From: Palsa-504 sp963739615
GTDB taxonomy: Bacteria > Actinomycetota > Actinomycetes > Streptosporangiales > Streptosporangiaceae
Reading direction: 5' to 3'
Length of the DNA: 64,000 bases
Assembly: GCA_963739615.1 (NCBI GenBank)
Contig: CAVUBD010000031.1
Location: 1 to 64,000, forward strand
The position numbers and the translations under genes were made by a program. Positions within the stretch are counted from its first letter, which is position 1. Each line of letters starts with the position of its first letter. The notes below the pieces were generated by a model. That model searched no databases, was not told the origin of the DNA, and worked only from the letters and a program-made list of their open reading frames with translations. This document shows, one piece after another, positions 9,387 through 18,300 of the stretch.

Positions 9387-11588
9387 ATGACGCGGGATCA
9401 GCCGCCGTTCGGCTCTCCTATGATGCTTGGTGTGCCTGATCTAACGGTCTGGTTCCACCCGCCACGCGGATGGGCCGATACCATTCATGTTCACGTCTGG
9501 GGCACCCACCCTCCGAAGGCCGCTACGGGCTGGCCGGGAGTCCCGATGCAGGCGCATGGGGACGGCTGGTACGTCTACCGCATCGAGGGCGTGGACACCG
9601 CAAGCCTGGTGTTCCACGACCAGCACGGGCGGCAGACGGCCGACCTTCGTCGGGAGCGGGACGGCTGGATGGATCGCGATGGCCAGTGGCAGGACGCCGA
9701 CCCCCGAACCGCTGGTACCGCCGCGGCGTCCGGCACGGCACCCGCGGCGACAGGGGCACCCGCCCCGCAGGCCCCGCCGTCCGGGGTGGACTTCCGTGAG
9801 GAGACCATCTACTTCCTCATCACCACCCGGTTCTACGACGGTGATCCGACGAACAACTTCTACTGCCGAGACCGGATCGCCTTCGACCCCAACGGCCGTC
9901 CGACGGACCCGCACTGGCGGGGCGACTTCAAAGGGTTGATCGAGCAACTGGACTACCTCAAGGACCTGGGCTTCACCGCTATCTGGATCACCCCGCCGAT
10001 CGAGAACCGCAGCGGGCTGGACTATCACGGTTACCACGGCTACGACTGGACCCGGATCGATCCTCGGCTGGAGTCGCCGGACGCGACCTACCAGCACCTC
10101 ATCGACGCGGCGCACGAGCGAGGCATCAAGATCATTCAGGACGTCGTCGTCAACCATTCCTGCCAGTACGGGATCCGAAGCAAGGTCTGGATCGACCACC
10201 TGCCCATCAAGTACTACGTTCCGCAGGGGTCCCGGCAGGGTGAGGTGAACCACGGGCCCTATCAGGGCAACCTCGGCAACTACGCCTGGCCCAACCGAGA
10301 CGACCTGGACAACCCGGTGGCGCCGCAGTGGTACTGGGAAAGGCACCAGCGCGACCCGGAGGGCCGCGAACCCCTGATCGATCCGCGGACCGGCCAGACC
10401 GTCCCGGAACCCGGGTACGAGCCCGGCCGGTTCTTCGGGGTGGACCCGGGCCGGCTCGACCCGCAGTGGTACCACCAGGACGGTTTCATCGCAGGCGGCG
10501 ACTGGGAAAGCGCATATCCGCTGCAGCACAAGCACATCGCAGGCGACTGCATCGACCTGGCGACCGAGCGCGAGAACGTCAAGGACTACCTGATCACCGC
10601 GATCAACCGCTACCTCGACATGGGCGTCGACGCGTTGCGGATCGACACCGTCAAGCACGTGGAGCGGGGGAACCTGCTCGAGTACGTCAACGCCTGGAAG
10701 GCCCACAAGCCGGGCCTCTTCGTCTTCGGGGAGAACCTGGTCAAGGGCTACGGATGGGGAGACATGGGCGGCGGCGACAACGGCCCGTCTCCGATCCGGC
10801 CCTGGTGGTACACCCGACTCGGCGACGACCCGCGCAATCCCCGTTCCGGCGGCGACTCCGGCTTCGCGGTGCTCGACTTCGGGTTGTTCTCCTCGTTCAG
10901 GGACAACCTGAGCCGGGGCACCTTCAGCGGTCTCGCGCAGGCGATGTCGATGGACTGGATCTACGGTGACCCGACCACGCTCATCACGTTTCTGCAGAAC
11001 CACGACGTCGGCCCTGACAACGACTTCAAGTACCGATTCAAGGGCGAACAGTGGATGGCGGCGGCCGCCTACAACGTGCTCTGGACAGTCCGCGGCATCC
11101 CTTGCCTCTACTACGGCGAGGAGATTGAGTTCATGAAGGGCGCTCCGCAAGACGTCGAGGGCGAGCGGGACACCCTGGCCCGGACCGGGCGGGCCTACTT
11201 CGGAGACCACCTGACCCCCCAACGAATCGGCGAAACCCAGGCGCACCCCCTCTACGAGCACATCAAGCGCCTCAACCAGATCCGCCGAGCGCTCCCCGCC
11301 CTGCAAAAGGCACCCATGAGCCATCTGAACGAGTGGGGCAGCGGGCTAAGCTTCGTGCGCGACCACGACGGCGGGCGCAGCTACGTCGTCGTCGGCCTCG
11401 CGATCGGCAGCGACCAGACCATCATTGTGCAGGGTGTGCTCAACGGCACCTACCGCGATGCCGTCACCGGCCGGGAGATCGTGGTCCACGACGGAACGCT
11501 GACGTTCGACGTCCGGGGCAATTCGGCCGGCATCTACGTGCTGGACGGGCCGGGCCGGATCGGCGTGGACGGCGTCTATCTGCGCTGA
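9387..11588 (+). CDS. GH13 alpha-amylase family protein with N-terminal CBM26-like starch-binding module
   Basis: From ATG 9387 (MTRDQPPFGSPMMLGV) the product has 733 residues. The N-terminal 75 residues (HVHVWGTHPP, WPGVPMQAHGDGWYVY, LVFHDQHGRQTADL) match the CBM26 starch-binding pattern of aromatic residues and a W-P-G loop. A Pro/Ala/Thr linker follows, then a GH13 barrel: TTRFYDGDPTNNF, region I DVVVNH, nucleophile Asp about 420 in GVDALRIDTVKHV, acid Glu about 449 in FVFGENLV, and the third carboxylate Asp about 540 in FLQNHD. No signal peptide is seen with this start, which is odd for a starch-degrading enzyme. A start at 9420 is also possible, and upstream extension to 9168 enters IS debris. 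It probably hydrolyses or transfers alpha-1,4-glucans; subfamily and product size cannot be told. Confidence 0.9.
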   Translation: MTRDQPPFGSPMMLGVPDLTVWFHPPRGWADTIHVHVWGTHPPKAATGWPGVPMQAHGDGWYVYRIEGVDTASLVFHDQHGRQTADLRRERDGWMDRDGQWQDADPRTAGTAAASGTAPAATGAPAPQAPPSGVDFREETIYFLITTRFYDGDPTNNFYCRDRIAFDPNGRPTDPHWRGDFKGLIEQLDYLKDLGFTAIWITPPIENRSGLDYHGYHGYDWTRIDPRLESPDATYQHLIDAAHERGIKIIQDVVVNHSCQYGIRSKVWIDHLPIKYYVPQGSRQGEVNHGPYQGNLGNYAWPNRDDLDNPVAPQWYWERHQRDPEGREPLIDPRTGQTVPEPGYEPGRFFGVDPGRLDPQWYHQDGFIAGGDWESAYPLQHKHIAGDCIDLATERENVKDYLITAINRYLDMGVDALRIDTVKHVERGNLLEYVNAWKAHKPGLFVFGENLVKGYGWGDMGGGDNGPSPIRPWWYTRLGDDPRNPRSGGDSGFAVLDFGLFSSFRDNLSRGTFSGLAQAMSMDWIYGDPTTLITFLQNHDVGPDNDFKYRFKGEQWMAAAAYNVLWTVRGIPCLYYGEEIEFMKGAPQDVEGERDTLARTGRAYFGDHLTPQRIGETQAHPLYEHIKRLNQIRRALPALQKAPMSHLNEWGSGLSFVRDHDGGRSYVVVGLAIGSDQTIIVQGVLNGTYRDAVTGREIVVHDGTLTFDVRGNSAGIYVLDGPGRIGVDGVYLR

Positions 11589-12703
11589 GGCTCGCGGTCC
11601 CTGTTCCCTCCCGGACGCGCTCGGCGTCGCCGGCAAGCCGGGCCCAGGCAGCTACTGGCTGTACGCCGGGCCGTCCGTCAAGCCCGCCGTCGACTGCGGC
11701 CCCGGTGGCCTCACCGCGGACCAGCTCACTGGCACGAAGCCGCGATCGACGGCCATCTGCGCCCTGGCACCGGCCATCGCCGCTGCCTCCGTGAAACGGC
11801 GTTCCACGCCGAGATCCACAAAGTCCTTGCCCGCGTCATCATCGCCAGCGTCGTCGCCTTCGTCGCCCGGTGGGGCCGATGCGGTGGCAGTGGCAGACTC
11901 ACGAGCCGACCACTCCTGGATATCCACCAGTCGCCCGTCGAAGCCCGGCGACTTTGCCCATGACGCGAAGTCGACCTTGCTGCGCAGGTCCGCGGCTCTG
12001 CGATAGAGGCCGAGTGCTAGCAGTGAGGTCATCAGCTGCCCACGGCACATGTTGGCATCCTGCGGCTCGGCAGTATCTGCGAGCTGCTCCCCTCGTTGAT
12101 CCAGCCATCGATTTTCCTGGCCGGGGCCTCTGCCGGGCCGAGGCACCCCGGCGTCTGGATCGAGATGCACAGGGCGCGGCAGGCGCCATCGCGGTCATCG
12201 CCGCAACGCATTGCCGCAGCGTGCCCGTAGCGAGTGAGGGCCACCATAGACAAGCGCTTCCAGCACCGGCACGGCGGCCTGTGGCGAGCCGCCCAGCGTA
12301 GCCGCCAGGTCCAGAGCGTCGCACAGGAGGGCCTCGCGCCTGCGTGGCTCGTCGGCCGGACAGTCGAAGGCTGTGGGGTGCCAGAAGTCTGCGTGCCCTG
12401 TGAGCTGCAGCGATGACCAGGGTCAGCCGTAAGGCATTATGATCATTCGTGTCCATCCGCCTGCTGGGCGAGGATGGCGACCAGGTCGGTGTTCCTGGTG
12501 ACGGCGCCGCGCGCCGGTGGCCGCGGCTTCGGCACCAGCGATGGCATCGACGACGTTGCCGTGGATGGCCTGGGCCTGGCCGGAGGTGATAGGCGCGGCG
12601 TTGTGGTCATCGGGGCTGATCTGCATGACCGGCATGGAATTCTGAGGGCGGATATTGGCGGCAGGCCAGCCACGAGTGCCGCCACGCTGCATGGGGTGAT
12701 CCG
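11589..12703. other. Gene-poor stretch with possible degraded frames
   Basis: Between the amylase and the HdeD-like gene I see no gene I can name. A minus-strand frame at about 11652-12100 (LLALGLYRRAADLRSK, FASWAKSPGFDGRLVDIQEW) has plausible protein composition and might be the remains of a hypothetical gene. Its upstream part needs a frame change and no family is recognised. A short minus-strand frame near 12500-12660 (MPVMQISPDDHNAAP, then VTRNTDLVAILAQQADGHE in another frame) may be a second relic. An IS end is listed at 12371. Confidence 0.35.
12371..12466 (+). mobile_element. Solo 5' end of the same IS as at 13.4-14.6 kb
   Basis: The sequence ctgtggggtgccagaagtc at 12371, continuing through gtgagctgcagcgatgac and cagccgtaaggca to gtgtccatccgcctgct, matches the complete element's transposase-proximal end (reverse strand, 14566 down to about 14472) over roughly 95 bases with a few differences. 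It includes the terminal inverted repeat, the untranslated leader and the first codons of the transposase, then stops at about 12466. The orientation is opposite to the complete element. This is a relic or a solo end left by deletion. Confidence 0.75.
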
Positions 12704-13408
12704 ATGAGCCGAAGCACCAGCCTGGGCGAGGGCCCGCACTCGCCGATGCGGGAAGTTGCCGAGCAGATCAGGCACCTGTGGTGGATACCTTTCCTCACGG
12801 GCCTGGTCTCGATCGGGCTTGGGCTCGCGATCCTGGCCACCGACTGGACCGTGCACGCCCTGGTCGTCATCACGGGCCTGGTCTTCGTTATCCGCGGGAT
12901 AGCGCTTGCATTCAGTCCCGCGTATGCGGGGAGGACGTCGGGCGAGCAAGTCGTTGCCGGGATCGCCGGAGTCATCGCCGGTGTCGTCCTGGTCGCCTGG
13001 CCTGGCCCGTCCCTGCTCGTCCTGGCCTTTTTCGTCGGCGCATGGCTTGCTGTCTCCGGCAGCTTCCACATCGTCACCTCCCTCTCCCGCCGCCGTGAGC
13101 TACCACACTGGGGGTTCACCTTCTCGGTTGGCGTGATCGAATTGCTGCTCGGGATATGGGCGATGCGAAGGCCCGAGGCGACCCTGGCGCTGCTGATCAC
13201 GATCATCGGCCTGTGGGCAGTGGTAACGGGCGTCATCTACTGCGCGCTCGCCTTTGAGATCCGCGGCACCGCCCAGGCGCTTGCCAAGGCAACGGACGTC
13301 ACGGAGCGCGATGCGGCTCAGATCGCCGACCGGCTCGACCGGCTCGCACGGCTCCATGCCGAAGGCATGCTATCCTGTGGGGTTCCAGAACTCGGCCACC
13401 GGTCCTGA
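12704..13408 (+). CDS. HdeD-like (DUF308) membrane protein, C-terminal SHOCT domain cut by an IS
   Basis: The 234-residue product has six hydrophobic segments between residues about 25 and 185 (FLTGLVSIGLGLAIL, ALVVITGLVFVIRGI, VVAGIAGVIAGVVLVAW, LLVLAFFVGAWLAVSG, FSVGVIELLLGIWAM, LLITIIGLWAVVTGVIY). This is the DUF308/HdeD pattern, with Arg-Gly after helix 2 and paired helical hairpins. HdeD-family proteins are associated with acid tolerance in enterobacteria; in actinobacteria their role is unclear. The tail reads LDRLARLHAEGML and stops making sense at S-C-G. That is the start of a SHOCT domain (LxxLaxLhexGlLTdeEF), and the break coincides with the terminal repeat at 13374. The last 11 residues and the TGA at 13406-13408 are encoded by the IS. 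The protein may still insert in the membrane. Confidence 0.85.
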   Translation: MSRSTSLGEGPHSPMREVAEQIRHLWWIPFLTGLVSIGLGLAILATDWTVHALVVITGLVFVIRGIALAFSPAYAGRTSGEQVVAGIAGVIAGVVLVAWPGPSLLVLAFFVGAWLAVSGSFHIVTSLSRRRELPHWGFTFSVGVIELLLGIWAMRRPEATLALLITIIGLWAVVTGVIYCALAFEIRGTAQALAKATDVTERDAAQIADRLDRLARLHAEGMLSCGVPELGHRS

Positions 13409-14566
13409 CCTGGACTTCTATACGGCTCGCTCGTATTCGTTGATGAGGCCGCCGAGGACGGGCCAGGCGCTGGATCCGCTCCTGGGAGAGGTCCGCGACA
13501 AGGTAGTCGGGCAGGGGCGGGCGCAGCTGGCGGCTGCGATGGGGGCGGCGTCCGTTGTAGTGGGCCTCGTACTGGGCCAGGATCGTCCGCAGATGCCGCT
13601 GGCCGAAGATCAGCATCTGGTCGGTGACCTCGGTCCGGGCGGTGAGCACGAACCTTTCCGCATAGGCATTCGCCTGCGGGCTGTGGGGCGGGATTTTCAC
13701 CACCTCGATACCGGCCCCGGCGAGCACCGTGTCGAACGCCTCGGTGAACTGCCCGGCTCGGTCGCGGACCAGGAACCGGAAGCTTGCGGCGCGATTGCCG
13801 AGGTTCATCAGGAGGTTGCGGATCTGCTGCACGGTCCAGGGACCGTCCGGGTTGGCGGTCACGCCGAGGATGTGCACGTAGCGTGAGCCGACCTCGATCA
13901 CGAACAGGCAGTACAGGCGCTGGAGGGTCACTGCGCAGTCGACGTGGAAGAAGTCCGTGGCGAGCATCGTCGCGGCTTGCGCGTGCAGGAACTTCCGCCA
14001 CGTGGTGTCGGTGTGCCGTTTTGGCGCCGGCGGGATCTTCAGCGTTTTGAGGACCCGGCGGATCGTGGATGCGCTGACCCGGTGGCCGAGCTTGAGCAGC
14101 TCGCCTTGGATTCTCTTGTATCCCCAGGCGTTGTTCTCGGTGGCGAGTCGCTCAATGAGCGCAGCGATCTCGGCGCTGACTGGCGGCCGTCCTGCCCGGT
14201 GCGGGTAGGTCCACTTTCGGCTGATCAGGCGGCGGTGCCACCGCAGGACTGTGCCGGGGGTGACCAGCCGGTGCATCCGCGGCCTTGCGGGCAGGAGACG
14301 GATTAGCGCGGCGAGGACCGCCCGGTCGGCCCAGTCAAGCCGGGGCCGGGGATTGGCACGGCGCAGCACGGCAACCTCGTGCCGCAGCACGAGCAGTTCC
14401 GCGTCCTTGGAGGCGGACGAGCGGCCGAGCAGGACCAGCCAGCCGCAGAGCCGGACGAAGATGAGGTAGAGCAGTCGGAGGGACACGGTCGATCATCTTG
14501 CCTTACGGCTGGCTCTGGACCATCACTGCAGTTCACAGGCCAGGCGGACTTCTGGCACCCCACAGG
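13374..14566 (-). mobile_element. Complete insertion sequence (integrase-core type) with terminal inverted repeats
   Basis: The ends carry imperfect inverted repeats. The left end reads cctgtggggttccagaactc from 13374; the right end, read on the minus strand from 14566, gives cctgtggggtgccagaagtc. The element is about 1.19 kb and contains one transposase on the minus strand. I could not identify a convincing target duplication (flanks gctat and cgctgg). It sits inside the 3' end of the HdeD-like gene, and a solo end of the same IS lies 0.9 kb upstream. Confidence 0.8.
13418..14486 (-). CDS. Integrase-core (rve) DDE transposase, frameshifted at its C-terminus
   Basis: The GTG start at 14486 gives VSLRLLYLIFVRLCGW, then LLVLRHEVAVLRR, a helix-turn-helix region (GTVLRWHRRLISRKWTYPHR, GRPPVSAEIAALIERLA, GYKRIQGELLKLGH) and the DDE core: first Asp in ATDFFHVD, second Asp in VRDRAGQF, and Glu in SPQANAYAERF. 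This order is that of IS3/IS481-like integrase transposases in actinobacteria. Close to the end the frame slips by one base near 13435: the typical tail VLGGLINEYERAV and its TAG stop (13418-13420) are in the adjacent frame, while the main frame continues to 13299 into unrelated sequence. The core residues are intact, so activity may persist if the shift is an artefact or tolerated. Confidence 0.85.
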
Positions 14567-14804
14567 CGCTGGCCTTGCTGGCATGACCGGGGAGGACCCG
14601 TGCGAGACTGCGGCCACCCAGCCCTGGACGGCCCAGGGCCTGTCGATCCGACCTTAACTGCTCTCTGGCCGCAAGCCAGAAGGCTCTGGACTGCAAGGTC
14701 CTGCACTGCCCGGCATGGATTTCCGCAGGAGGTACAGTTCTAACTTTTTGTCTAACATCGTGTCAGAAACCGGGAGCACAAACTTCGTAGAAGGCCTGGT
14801 CAGA

Positions 14805-14880
14805 CTACAGGCCGAGGCCGCGGCCGATGATCTCCTTCATGATCTCAGTGGTGCCGCCGAAGATCGACTGGACGCGGCTA
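14805..14880 (-). pseudogene. Last 24 codons of an acyl-CoA dehydrogenase
   Basis: Minus-strand codons read SRVQSIFGGTTEIMKEIIGR followed by GLGL and TAG at 14805-14807. This is the highly conserved C-terminus of acyl-CoA dehydrogenases (aRVQrIyGGTtEIMKeIIgRsLGL). Upstream of about 14880 the similarity ends abruptly: the usual preceding motif with GG-x-G-y is absent. Only the tail survives, so this is a recombination scar. Confidence 0.7.
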
Positions 14881-15059
14881 AGCGGCCAGAGCTCACAGTC
14901 GCGCCGGAGAACAGCGGGGTTGTGCTCCCACCGGTCAAGGCCGGGCTCTCTCTGGTCAGCGCGAGTCACGGCGTTCGCGCGGTGCGAGCTGGGCCCTCTG
15001 TGATCACGCGCCAGCGGATCGTCTCGCCGCGTCGCAACTCCCCCAGCCGCGGCGTGGCC

Positions 15060-15215
15060 CCGAGCGACCACCCCGAACCAGCGGCCGCGGATATCCAGCC
15101 GTCAAGGCGAGCATGGACGCGGGCGCCCCCACGTGCCCGGGCTGCGCCCGCCGGATCACGTCGATCCACAGCCGCAGGTGCACGCCGGACCGGCGGCGCT
15201 ACCGGACCACCAGGC
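15060..15215 (-). pseudogene. DUF4192 gene fragment
   Basis: The minus strand reads HLRLWIDVIRRAQPGHVGAP then ASMLALTA, and after a frame change ISAAAGSG. This fits the C-terminal region of DUF4192 proteins (LWTDVxRRAxPxxxAAPAaLLAfxAWxxGxGAL). A second, related fragment lies at 21370-21614, so the trypsin-TPR locus is bracketed by DUF4192 debris. Confidence 0.55.
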
Positions 15216-15320
15216 CCGGCCATAGCCTCGGGCTGGCCAGGCTGATGCCGCGGGTGCAGGATCCCGACCCCTGAAGTGCCGGCTCGCAATGGACGACAAT
15301 GGTCCCTTTCACAGCAAGCG

Positions 15321-18300
15321 CTACCAAGTTGCGGCCTCATCCCTCGTGCGCTGCGCTTCGTCCTCGCGCCCCAGGCTGGCTTGCTCTGCTGCGAGATTCT
15401 CTAGTGCACTAGTCAACCCCTGCGCATACTGGCTGGGATCGTTGTCGGCCAGGCGCCGGTAGTAGACGACGGCCTCCTTACCATTGGCTTCGCTATCTTC
15501 GTGGCGGCCTAGGTCAGCGAGAATGACGCTCTTATACAACAATGCCTCTGCGAGGTCGGGTAGGAATACGCCGGGCCACGTCGCGGCCAGCTCCCGGTAG
15601 ATCCCGGTAGCCTCCTCGATCGCGGCCATCGCCTCGTCCGCCCGCTCCAGATCGGCGAGCTGGCCGGCCTGGTTGCTCAGCGACATCGCGAGGTCGGGCC
15701 GGAACGCATCCGGCCGGGCCGCGGCCAGCTCCCGGCGGATGGCGACGGCCTCCTCGATCGCGGCCATCGCCTCCTCCCCCCGCCCCAGATCGGCCAGCCG
15801 GACGGACTGGTTGTTCAGCGATCCCGCCAGCTCGGACCGGAACGCATCCGGCCGGACCGCGGCCAGCTCCCGGTAGATCCCGGTAGCCTCCTCGATCACT
15901 GCCACCGCCTCCTCCCCCCGCCCCAGAGCGCCCAGCCGATTGGACTGGTTGGTCAGCGCTGTCGCGAGCTCGGACCGGAACGCATCCGGCCGGACCGCAG
16001 CCAGCTCCCGGAAGATGGCGACGGCCTCCTCGATCGCCACCACCGCCTCCTCTCCCCGCGCCAGATCGCCTAGGCGGACGGACTGGTTGGTCAGCGCTGT
16101 CGCGAGGCCGGGCCGGAACGCATCCGGCCGGACCGCGGCCAGCTCCCGGTAGATCCCGGTAGCCTCCTCGATCGCGGCCATCGCCTCCTCCCCCCGCCCC
16201 ACATCGGCCAGCCGGACGGACTGGTTGTTCAGCGATCCCGCCAGCTCGGACCGGAACGCATCCGGCCGGGCCGCGGCCAGCTCCCGGTAGATCCCGGTAG
16301 CCTCCTCGATCACTGCCACCGCCTCCTCCCCCCGCCCCACATCGGCCAGCCTCCTGGACTGGTCAACCAGCGATCCCGCGAGCTCGGACCGGAACGCATC
16401 CGGGTGGGCAGCTGCCAGCAACCGGTAGATACCGGCGGCCTCCTCGATCGCGGCCAGCGCCTCCTCCCCCGCCGCCCCAGATCGGCCAGCCGGGCGGACT
16501 GGTAGGCCAGCGCTGTCGCGAGGTCGAGGCCGGAACGCATCCGGCCGAGCTGGCGGCCAGCTCCCGGTAATACCGGGACGGCCTCCTCGATCGCGGCCAG
16601 CGCCTCCTCCCGCCGCCCCAGATCGGCCAGCCTGCCTGGACTGGTCCGCCAGCGACCTCGCGCAGATCGGGCCCGAACGCATCCGGCGTGGGCAGCTGCC
16701 AGCAACCGGTAGATACCTGCGGCCTCCTCGATCGCGGCCAGCGCCTCCTCCTCCCGCCGTCCCACATCGGCCAGCCGGTGCGGACTGGTAGGCCAGCGAC
16801 CCCGCGAGGCCGAGGCCGGACGCATCCGGACAAATCGCGGCCAGCTCCCGGTCAGATCGCCGGCGGCCTCCTCGGCCGCGGCCAGCGCCTCCTCTGGCCG
16901 CCCCAAGCTGGCTCAGCTGGCTGGACTGGTTGCCCAGCGCCACTGCCGCGAAGCTCGGACCGTGAACGCATCCGGCCGCGCCGACGGCCAGCTCCCGGTA
17001 GATCCCGGCGGCCTCCTCGATCGACGGCGAGCGCCTCCTCCCGCCGCCCACAGCCCAGCCTCCATGGACTGGTTGTTCAACGATCCGGCGAAGTCCGGGC
17101 CGGAAGCGCATCCGGCCGCGCCGCGGCCAGTTCGCGGCACACGGCCGGTGGCTTCGCTCGGCCGCGGCCAGCGCCTCCTCCCGCCGCCCGAGGCTGGCCA
17201 GCTGGCTGGACTGGTTGCCGAGCGCTGCCGCGAAGTCGGAACGGAACGCATCCGGCCGCGCCGCGGCCAGCTCCAGGTAGATCGCCGGTGGCCTCCTCGA
17301 TCGGCGGCGAGCGCCTCGCTCCCGCCGCCCCAGCGCGGGCCAAGCCGGTTGGACTGGTCCGCCAGCGACATCGGCGAGGTTAGACCGGAACGCATCGGGC
17401 CGAGCCGCGGCCAGCTCCCGGCGGACGGCGACGGCCTCCTCGATCGTGGCCAGCGCCTCCTCCCGCCGCCCCAAGCTCGGCCAGCTGGCTGGACTGGTTG
17501 CCCAGCGCTGTCGCGAGGTCGGGTCGGAACGCATCCGGCCGCGCCGCGGCCAGCTCCCGGTAGATCCCGGCGGCCTCCTCGATCGCGGTAAGCGCCTCCT
17601 CCCGCCGCCCCAGGGCGGCCAGCCTCCTGGACTGGTTGTTCAACGATCCGGCGAAGCCGGGCCGGAACGCATCCGGCCGCGCCGCGGCCAGCTCCCGGAA
17701 CATGGGGATGGCCTCCTCGATCGCGGCGAGCGCCTCCTCCCGCCGCCCCAGGGCGGCCAGCCAGCCGGACTGTTCGTTCAGCGATCCGGCGAGGTCGGGC
17801 CGGAACGCATCCGGCCGCGCCGCGGCCAGCTCCCGGTAGATCCCGGCGGCCTCCTCGGCCACGGCCAGCGCCTCCTCCCAGCGCCCCAGAATGGCCCAGC
17901 TGGCTGGACTGGTTGGTCAGCGCTGTCGCGAGGTCGGGCCGGAACGCATCCGGCCGAGCGGCGGCCAGCTCCCGGAACATGGGGATGGCCTCCTCGATCG
18001 CGGTAAGCGCCTCCTCCCACCGCCCCAGCTCGGCGCGCCTCCTAGACTGGTTATTCAGCGACCTCGCGAGGTCGGGCCGGAACGCATCCGGCCGAGCCGC
18101 GGCCAGCTCCCGGAACATGGGGATGGCCTCCTCGATCGCGGTAAGCGCCTCCTCCCACCGCCCCAGGTCGGCCAGCTGGTTAGACAGGTTGTTCAGCGAC
18201 CTCGCGAGGTCGGGCCGGAACGCATCCGGCTGAGCCGCTGCCAGCTCTCGGTAGGCGGCAACGGCCTGACTGGTTAGGGTGGTGGCGAGCGAGGCAAGCG

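Larger units (their letters stand above)
14567..15320. other. Scar region between the IS and the TPR gene
   Basis: No intact gene. It contains two recognisable scars listed separately: an acyl-CoA dehydrogenase tail at 14805-14880 and a DUF4192 fragment at 15060-15215. The stretch around 14710-14800 is AT-richer than its surroundings. Nothing else could be supported. Confidence 0.45.

Noticed and set aside
9441..11324. 627-codon minus-strand frame antisense to the amylase
   Set aside because: Complement of GC-rich amylase codons; no family motif, no start signal.
11652..12170. 172-codon minus-strand frame after the amylase
   Set aside because: Some plausible segments but no recognisable family, no ribosome binding site and the N-terminal part runs through IS-flanking debris; too weak to call as a gene.
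15583..18240. Regular repeats that could suggest a CRISPR-like or satellite array
   Set aside because: The period is 138 bases, the units are coding TPR repeats and there are no variable spacers.
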